From: Channallabes apus
Taxonomy: Eukaryota > Chordata > Actinopteri > Siluriformes > Clariidae
Assembly: GCA_030522415.1 (NCBI GenBank)
Contig: CM060111.1
Coordinates: 46,843,059 to 46,907,058, forward strand
Length of the DNA: 64,000 nucleotides
Direction of reading: 5' to 3'
The notes under the pieces were generated by a model that was given only the letters and a program-made list of their open reading frames with translations, was not told the origin of the DNA and made no database searches. Position numbers and translations under genes: made by a program. Position 1 is the stretch's first letter. Each line of letters opens with the position of its first letter. This document shows, one piece after another, positions 56,301-64,000 of this stretch.

Positions 56301-58334
56301 GTGTAGTGTGTGTATAGTGTCTGTGTGTGTGTAGTGTCTGTGTGTGTATAGTGTCTATGTGTGTGTAGTGTGTGTATAGTGTCTGTGTGTGTAGGGTGTG
56401 TATAGTGTCTCTGTGTGTGTAGTGTGTGTATGTAGTGTGTGTATAATGTCTGTGTGTGTGTAGTGTGTGTATAGTGTCTGTGCGTGTGTAGTGTGTGTAT
56501 AGTGTCTGTGCGTGTTTAGTGTGTGTATAGTGTCTGTGTGTGTGTAGTGTGTGTATAGTGTCTGTGTGTGTGTAGTGTGTGTATAGTGTCTGTGTGTGTA
56601 GTGTGTGTATAGTGTCTGTTTGTGTAGTGTGTGTATAGTGTCTGTGTGTGTATAGTGTCTGTGTGTGTGTAGTGTGTGTATAGTGTCTGTGTAGTGTGTG
56701 TATAGTGTCTGTGTGTGTGTAGTGTGTGTATAGTGTCTGTGTGTATAGTGTGTGTATAGTGTCTGTGTGTGTAGTGTGTGTATAGTGTCTGTGTGTGTCT
56801 AGTGTGTGTATAGTGTCGTGTGTGTGTGTGTAGTGTGTGTATAGTGTCTGTGTGTGTATAGTGTCTGTGTGTGTAGTGTGTGTATAGTGTCTGTGTAGTG
56901 TGTGTATAGTGTCTGTGTGTGTGTAGTGTGTGTATAGTGTCTGTGTGTGTAGTGTGTGTATAGTGTCTGTGTGTGTGTAGTGTGTCTGTGTGTGTAGTGT
57001 GTGTATAGTGTCTGTGTGTGTGTAGTGTGTGTATAGTGTCTGTGTGTGTAGTGTGTGTATAGTGTCTGTGTGTGTATAGTGTCTGTGTGTGTGTAGTGTG
57101 TGTGTAGTGAATGTGTGTGTAGTGTGTGTATAGTGTCTGTGTGTGTAGTGTGTGTATAGTGTCTGTGTGTGTAGTGTGTGTATAGTGTCTGTGTGTGTGT
57201 AGTGTGCGTATAGTGTCTGTGTGTGTATAGTGTCTGTGTGTGTATAGTGTCTGTGTGTGTGTAGTGTGTGTATAGTGTCTGTGTGTGTGTGTAGTGTGTG
57301 TATAGTGTCTGTGTGTGTGTAGTGTCTGTGTGTGTAGTGTGTGTATAGTGTCTGTGTGTGTAGTGTGTGTATAGTATCTGTGTGTGTGTAGTGTGTGTAT
57401 AGTGTCTGTGTGTGTGTAGTGTGTGTATAGTGTCTGTGTGTGTGTAGTGTGTGTATGTAGTGTGTGTATAATGTCTGTGCGTGTGTAGTGTGTGTATGTA
57501 GTGTGTGTATAATGTCTGTGCGTGTGTAGTGTGTGTATAGTGTCTGTGTGTGTGTGTAGTGTGTGTATAGTGTCTGTGTGTGTGTAGTGTGTGTATAGTG
57601 TCTGTGTGTGTAGTGTGTGTGTAGTGTCTGTGTGTGTGTGTAGTGTGTGTATAGTGTCTGTGTGTGTGTGTAGTGTGTGTATAGTGTCTGTGTGTGTAGT
57701 GTGCGTATAGTGTCTGTGTGTGTGTAGTGTGTGTATAGTGTCTGTGTGTGTGTAGTGTGTGTATAGTGTCTGTGTGTGTGTAGTGTGTGTATAGTGTCTG
57801 TGTGTGTGTAGTGTGTGTATAGTGTCTGTGTGTGTGTAGTGTGTGTATAGTGTCTGTGTGTGTGTAGTGTGTGTATAGTGTCTGTGTGTGTGTAGTGTGT
57901 GTATGTAGTGTGTGTATAATGTCTGTGCGTGTGTAGTGTGTGTATGTAGTGTGTGTATAATGTCTGTGCGTGTGTAGTGTGTGTATAGTGTCTGTGTGTG
58001 TGTAGTTTGTGTATAGTGTCTGTGTGTGTGTAGTGTGTGTATAGTGTCTGTGCGTGTGTAGTGTGTGTATAGTGTCTGTGCGTGTGTGTAGTGTGTGTAT
58101 AGTGTCTGTGTGTGTATAGTGTCTGTGTGTGTGTAGTGTGTGTATAGTGTCTGTGTGTGTGTAGTGTGTGTATAGTGTCTGTGTGTGTGTAGTGTGTGTA
58201 TAGTGTCTGTGTGTGTGTAGTGTGTGTATAGTGTCTGTGTGTGTAGTGTGTGTATAGTGTCTGTGTGTGTAGTGTGTGTATAGTGTGTGTATAGTGTCTG
58301 TGTGTGTAGTGTGTGTATAGTGTCTGTGTGTGTG
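50307..58334. repeat. Higher-order repeat copy B (about 8.03 kb)
   Basis: Follows copy A in order but lacks about 1.53 kb. The sequence matches copy A with a 9.56-kb offset until about 56985 and with an 8.03-kb offset from there on. The missing part includes the second reversed insert. Confidence 0.7.
52811..52888 (-). repeat. 78-bp reversed satellite segment, copy 3
   Basis: Same sequence as copy 1 by eye, same palindromic junctions. Confidence 0.9.
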
Positions 58335-61300
58335 CAGTGTGTGTATAGTGTCTATGTGTGTGTAGTGTGTGTATAGTGTCTGTGTGTGTAGGGTGTGTAT
58401 AGTGTCTGTGTGTGTAGTGTGTGTATAGTGTCTGTGTGTGTAGTGTGTGTATAGTGTCTGTGTGTGTATAGTGTCTGTGCGTGTGTAGTGTGTGTATAGT
58501 GTCTGTGTGTGTAGTGTGTGTATAGTGTCTGTGTGTGTATGTAGTGTGTGTATAGTGTCTGTGTGTGTGTAGTGTGTGTATAGTGTCTGTGTGTGTGTAG
58601 TGTGTGTATAGTGTCTGTGTGTGTAGTGTGTGTATAGTGTCTGTGTGTGTAGTGTGTGTATAGTGTCTGTGTGTGTAGTGTGTGTATAGTGTCTGTGTGT
58701 GTGTAGTGTGTGTATAGTGTCTGTGTGTGTAGTGTGTGTATAGTGTCTGTGTGTGTATAGTGTCTGTGTGTGTGTAGTGTGTGTGTAGTGTCTGTAGTGT
58801 GTGTATAGTGTCTGTGTGTGTGTAGTGTGTGTATAGTGTTTGTGTGTGTGTAGTGTGTGTATAGTGTCTGTGTGTGTGTAGTGTGCGTATAGTGTCTGTG
58901 TGTATAGTGTCTGTGTGTGTATAGTGTCTGTGTGTGTGTAGTGTGTGTATAGTGTCTGTGTGTGTGTAGTGTGTGTATAGTGTCTGTGTGTGTGTAGTGT
59001 GTGTATAGTGTCTGTGTGTGTAGTGTGTGTATAGTGTCTGTGTGTGTATGTAGTGTGTGTATAGTGTCTGTGTGTGTGTAGTGTGTGTATAGTGTCTGTG
59101 TGTGTGTAGTGTGTGTACAGTGTCTGTGTGTGTAGTGTGTGTATAGTGTCTGTGTGTGTATAGTGTCTGTGTGTGTAGTGTGTGTATAGTGTCTGTGTGT
59201 GTGTAGTGTCTGTGTGTGTATAGTGTCTATGTGTGTGTAATGTGTGTATAGTGTCTGTGTGTGTAGGGTGTGTATAGTGTCTCTGTGTGTGTAGTGTGTG
59301 TATGTAGTGTGTGTATAATGTCTGTGTGTGTGTAGTGTGTGTATAGTGTCTGTGCGTGTGTAGTGTGTGTATAGTGTCTGTGCGTGTGTAGTGTGTGTAT
59401 AGTGTCTGTGTGTGTGTAGTGTGTGTATAGTGTCTGTGTGTGTGTAGTGTGTGTATAGTGTCTGTGTGTGTAGTGTGTGTATAGTGTCTGTTTGTGTAGT
59501 GTGTGTATAGTGTCTGTGTGTGTATAGTGTCTGTGTGTGTGTAGTGTGTGTATAGTGTCTGTGTAGTGTGTGTATAGTGTCTGTGTGTGTGTAGTGTGTG
59601 TATAGTGTCTGTGTGTATAGTGTGTGTATAGTGTCTGTGTGTGTAGTGTGTGTATAGTGTCTGTGTGTGTGTAGTGTGTGTATAGTGTCGTGTGTGTGTG
59701 TGTAGTGTGTGTATAGTGTCTGTGTGTGTATAGTGTCTGTGTGTGTAGTGTGTGTATAGTGTCTGTGTAGTGTGTGTATAGTGTCTGTGTGTGTGTAGTG
59801 TGTGTATAGTGTCTGTGTGTATAGTGTGTGTATAGTGTCTGTGTGTGTAGTGTGTGTATAGTGTCTGTGTGTGTGTAGTGTGTGTATAGTGTCGTGTGTG
59901 TGTGTGTAGTGTGTGTATAGTGTCTGTGTGTGTGTAGTGTGTGTATAGTGTCTGTGTGTGTGTAGTGTCTGTGTGTGTGTAGTGTCTGTGTGTGTGTAGT
60001 GTCTGTGTGTGTGTAGTGTGTGTATAGTGTCTGTGTGTGTAGTGTGTGTATAGTGTCTGTGTGTGTGTAGTGTGTGTATAGTGTCTGTGTGTGTGTAGTG
60101 TGTGTATAGTGTCTGTGTGTGTAGTGTGTGTATAGTGTCTGTGCGTGTGTAGTGTGTGTATAGTGTCTGTGCGTGTGTAGTGTGTGTATAGTGTCTGTGT
60201 GTGTATAGTGTCTGTGTGTGTGTAGTGTGTGTATAGTGTCTGTGTGTGTATAGTGTCTGTGTGTGTGTAGTGTGTGTATAGTGTCTGTGTGTGTATAGTG
60301 TCTGTGTGTGTGTATAGTGTCTGTGTGTGTATAGTGTCTGTGTGTGTATAGTGTCTGTGTGTGTATAGTGTGTGTATAGTGTCTGTGTGTGTGTAATGTG
60401 TGTATAGTGTCTGTGTGTGTGTAGTGTCTGTGTGTGTGTAGTGTGTGTATAATGTCTGTGTGTGTGTAGTGTGTGTATAGTGTCTGTGCGTGTGTAGTGT
60501 GTGTATAGTGTCTGTGTGTGTGTAGTGTGTGTATAGTGTCTGTGTGTAGTGTGTGTATAATGTCTGTGTGTGTAGTGTGTGTATAGTGTCTGTGTGTAGT
60601 GTGTGTATAATGTCTGTGTGTGTGTAGTGTGTGTATAGTGTCTGTGTGTGTGTAGTGTGTGTATAGTGTCTGTGTGTAGTGTGTGTATAATGTCTTTGTG
60701 TGTAGTGTGTGTATAGTGTCTATGTGTGTAGTGTGTGTATAGTGTCTGTATAGTGTCTGTGTGTGTGTGTAGTGTGTGTATAGTGTCTGTGTAGTGTGTG
60801 TATAGTGTCTGAGTGTGTAGTGTGTGTATAGTGTGTGTATATACACACATTACACACACAGACACTATACACACACTACACACACAGACACTATACACAC
60901 ATTACACACACAGACACTAGTGTCTGTGTGTGTAGTGTGTGTATAGTGTCTGTGTGTGAAGTGTGTGTATAGTGTCTGTGTGTGTAGTGTGTGTATAGTG
61001 TCTGTGTGTGTAGTGTGTGTATAGTGTCTGTGTGTGTGTAGTGTCTGTGTGTGTATAGTGTCTGTGTGTAGTGTGTGTATAGTGTCTGTGTGTGTGTAGT
61101 GTGTGTATAGTGTCTGTGTGTGTATAGTGTCTGTGTGTGTGTAGTGTGTGTATAGTGTCTGTGTGTGTGTAGTGTGTGTATAGTGTCTGTGTGTGTGTAG
61201 TGTCTGTGTGTGTATAGTGTCTGTGTGTGTGTATAGTGTCTGTGTGTGTGTATAGTGTCTGTGTGTGTGTATAGTGTCTGTGTGTGTGTATAGTGTCTGT

Positions 61301-64000
61301 GTGTGTGTATAGTGTCTGTGTGTGTGTAGTGTCTGTGTGTGTGTAGTGTGTGTATAATGTCTGTGTGTGTGTAGTGTGTGTATAATGTCTGTGTGTGTGT
61401 AGTGTGTGTATAGTGTCTGTGTGTGTGTAGTGTGTGTATAGTGTCTGTGTGTGTGTAGTGTGTGTATAGTGTCTGTGTGTGTAGTGTGTGTATAGTGTCT
61501 GTGTGTGTGTAGTGTGTGTGTAGTGAATGTGTGTGTAGTGTGTGTATAGTGTCTGTGTGTGTAGTGTGTGTATAGTGTCTGTGTGTGTAGTGTGTGTATA
61601 GTGTCTGTGTGTGTGTAGTGTGCGTATAGTGTCTGTGTGTGTATAGTGTCTGTGTGTGTATAGTGTCTGTGTGTGTGTAGTGTGTGTATAGTGTCTGTGT
61701 GTGTGTGTAGTGTGTGTATAGTGTCTGTGTGTGTGTAGTGTCTGTGTGTGTAGTGTGTGTATAGTGTCTGTGTGTGTAGTGTGTGTATAGTATCTGTGTG
61801 TGTGTAGTGTGTGTATAGTGTCTGTGTGTGTGTAGTGTGTGTATAGTGTCTGTGTGTGTGTAGTGTGTGTATGTAGTGTGTGTATAATGTCTGTGCGTGT
61901 GTAGTGTGTGTATGTAGTGTGTGTATAATGTCTGTGCGTGTGTAGTGTGTGTATAGTGTCTGTGTGTGTGTGTAGTGTGTGTATAGTGTCTGTGTGTGTG
62001 TAGTGTGTGTATAGTGTCTGTGTGTGTAGTGTGTGTGTAGTGTCTGTGTGTGTGTGTAGTGTGTGTATAGTGTCTGTGTGTGTGTGTAGTGTGTGTATAG
62101 TGTCTGTGTGTGTAGTGTGTGTATAGTGTCTGTGTGTGTAGTGTGCGTATAGTGTCTGTGTGTGTGTAGTGTGTGTATAGTGTCTGTGTGTGTGTAGTGT
62201 GTGTATAGTGTCTGTGTGTGTGTAGTGTGTGTATAGTGTCTGTGTGTGTGTAGTGTGTGTATAGTGTCTGTGTGTGTGTAGTGTGTGTATAGTGTCTGTG
62301 TGTGTGTAGTGTGTGTATAGTGTCTGTGTGTGTGTAGTGTGTGTATGTAGTGTGTGTATAATGTCTGTGCGTGTGTAGTGTGTGTATGTAGTGTGTGTAT
62401 AATGTCTGTGCGTGTGTAGTGTGTGTATAGTGTCTGTGTGTGTGTAGTTTGTGTATAGTGTCTGTGTGTGTGTAGTGTGTGTATAGTGTCTGTGCGTGTG
62501 TAGTGTGTGTATAGTGTCTGTGCGTGTGTGTAGTGTGCGTATAGTGTCTGTGTGTGTATAGTGTCTGTGTGTGTGTAGTGTGCGTATAGTGTCTGTGTGT
62601 GTATAGTGTCTGTGTGTGTGTAGTGTGTGTATAGTGTCTGTGTGTGTGTAGTGTGTGTATAGTGTCTGTGTGTGTATAGTGTCTGTGTGTGTGTGTAGTG
62701 TGTGTATAGTGTCTGTGTGTGTGTGTAGTGTGTGTATAGTGTCTGTGTGTGTGTAGTGTGTGTATAGTGTCTGTGTGTGTAGTGTGTGTATAGTGTCTGT
62801 GTGTGTGTAGTGTGTGTATAGTGTCTGTGTGTGTGTAGTGTCTGTGTGTGTATAGTGTCTATGTGTGTGTAGTGTGTGTATAGTGTCTGTGTGTGTGTAG
62901 TGTGTGTATGTAGTGTGTGTATAGTGTCTGTGCGTGTGTAGTGTGTGTATAGTGTCTGTGCGTGTGTATAGTGTCTGTGTGTGTAGTGTGTGTATAGTGT
63001 CTGTGTGTGTGTAGTGTGTGTATAGTGTCTGTGCGTGTGTATAGTGTCTGTGCGTGTGTAGTGTGTGTATAGTGTCTGTGCGTGTGTAGTGTGTGTATAG
63101 TGTCTGTGCGTGTATAGTGTCTGTGTGTGTGTAGTGTGTGTGTGTGTGTGTGTAGTGTGTGTATAGTGTCTGTGTGTGTGTAGTGTGTGTATAGTGTCTG
63201 TGTGTGTGTAGTGTGTCTGTGTGTGTAGTGTGTGTATAGTGTCTGTGTGTGTGTAGTGTGTGTATAGTGTCTGTGCGTGTAGTGTGTGTATAGTGTCTGT
63301 GCGTATAGTGTGTGTATAGTGTCTGTGCGTGTAGTGTGTGTATAGTGTCTGTGTGTATAGTGTGTGTATAGTGTCTGTGTGTGTAGTGTGTGTATAGTGT
63401 CTGTGTGTGTGTAGTGTGTGTATAGTGTCTGTGTGTGTGTAGTGTGTGTATAGTGTCTGTGTGTGTAGTGTGTGTATAGTGTCTGTGTGTGTGTAGTGTG
63501 TGTATAGTGTCTGTGTGTGTGTAGTGTGTGTATAGTGTCTGTGTGTGTGTAGTGTGTGTATAGTGTCTGTGTGTGTGTAGTGTGTGTATAGTGTCTGTGT
63601 GTGTGTAGTGTGTGTATAATGTCTGTGTGTGTAGTGTGTGTATAGTGTCTGTGTGTGTGTAGTGTGTGTATAGTGTCTGTGTGTGTGTAGTGTGTGTATA
63701 GTGTCTGTGCGTGTAGTGTGTGTATAGTGTCTGTGCGTGTAGTGTGTGTGTAGTGTCTGTGTGTGTGTAGTGTGTGTATAGTGTCTGTGTGTGTGTAGTG
63801 TGTGTATAATGTCTGTGTGTGTAGTGTGTGTATAGTGTATGTGTGTGTAGTCTGTGTATAGTGTCAGTGTGTGTGTAGTGTGTGTATATTGTCTGTGTGT
63901 GTAGTGTGTGTATAGTGTCTGTGTGTGTGTAGTGTGTGTATAGTGTCTGTGTGTGTGTGTAGTGTGTGTATAGTGTCTGTGTGTGTGTATAGTGTCTGTG
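58334..64000. repeat. Higher-order repeat copy C (incomplete at window end)
   Basis: Matches copy B at a constant offset of about 8.01-8.03 kb (e.g. reversed insert 52811 to 60841; GTCAGTG variant near 55855 to 63865). Cut off by the window. Confidence 0.7.
60841..60918 (-). repeat. 78-bp reversed satellite segment, copy 4
   Basis: Same sequence as copies 1 and 3 by eye, 8030 bp after copy 3. Confidence 0.9.

Larger units (their letters stand above)
37191..64000. repeat. Large G/T-rich satellite array, about 28-bp unit, with higher-order structure
   Basis: Continuous from 37191 to the window edge (at least 26.8 kb, order of 950 units). The unit is two halves, TAGTGTCTGTGTGTGTG (17) then TAGTGTGTGTA (11). 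Common variants are 26 bp (one GT fewer), 30 bp, or half-units with only the first or second part. The plus strand is almost only G and T, with about one C and a few A per unit; CpG occurs only in GCGTGT or GTCGTG variants. The minus strand lacks stop codons in every frame, producing meaningless His/Thr-rich ORFs. Confidence 0.97.

Noticed and set aside
40769..60898. Very long His/Thr/Tyr-rich minus-strand ORFs (390 to 1481 codons) in the array
   Set aside because: They are translations of a 28-bp satellite whose minus strand contains no stop codon in any frame. Overlapping ORFs in different frames read the same repeats, and there is no splice, start or domain evidence.
37191..64000. CRISPR-like or telomere-like regular repeat
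   Set aside because: Units are contiguous with no unique spacers, variants differ by GT number, and the unit is not TTAGGG. The host is a vertebrate, so CRISPR is excluded.

Overview
The window is vertebrate nuclear DNA, most likely from a ray-finned fish. The genes are split by GT-AG introns, CA/GT microsatellites are dense, and the mobile elements are typical of teleosts: L2-like and RTE-like LINEs, a tRNA-headed SINE, Tc1-like and hAT transposons. A catfish or related lineage is possible, but the sequence alone does not fix the species.

Three protein-coding genes are recognisable. znf131 (BTB plus six zinc fingers) is on the minus strand: coding exons at 9059-12404, a probable untranslated first exon and CpG-rich promoter near 15.5-15.65 kb, and a 3' UTR down to about 7.95 kb. 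selenop (selenoprotein P) is on the plus strand at about 22.3-26.7 kb. It is hidden from ordinary ORF calling because 14 in-frame UGA codons must be read as selenocysteine; the true stop is the TAA at 25341-25343, and a SECIS hairpin lies at 26027-26104. The last coding exon of ghr (growth hormone receptor) is on the minus strand at 32760-33593. The order and orientation znf131(-) selenop(+) ghr(-) matches, as I recall it, the human 5p12 arrangement GHR-SELENOP-ZNF131 read backwards.

Layout: 0-2.5 kb holds microsatellites and a decayed pogo/Tigger-like fragment. 2.5-7.4 kb is a nearly complete but disabled L2/CR1-group LINE. 7.9-15.65 kb is znf131, with a dead 1.6-kb Tc1-like element inside intron 1 and an older Tc1-type remnant in its last intron. 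15.7-22.2 kb has no gene but holds a 5'-truncated RTE-like LINE, an L2 fragment, a SINE with a perfect 17-bp target-site duplication, and a minus-strand LINE tail. 22.3-26.7 kb is selenop. 26.7-32.7 kb is intergenic, with minisatellites and a GC-rich promoter-like stretch. 32.76-33.59 kb is the ghr last exon. 33.6-37.19 kb holds LINE debris and an internally deleted hAT element. From 37.19 kb to the window end (27 kb, 42% of the window) is one G/T-rich satellite array.

The array is built from units of about 28 bp and has higher-order structure: a 736-bp tandem duplication, super-repeats of about 9.56 and 8.03 kb, and four copies of a 78-bp segment inserted in reverse orientation, each creating palindromic junctions. 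Its minus strand has almost no stop codons, so the giant His/Thr-rich ORFs there (up to 1481 codons) are artefacts. No ghr exon was seen between 33.6 and 37.2 kb, so the rest of the gene must lie beyond the array or be missing here. I found no evidence of a wholly new enzymatic or defence system. The best leads are the selenop recoding region with its in-frame RNA hairpin, the palindrome-seeded satellite, and a lineage-specific repeat domain in znf131.
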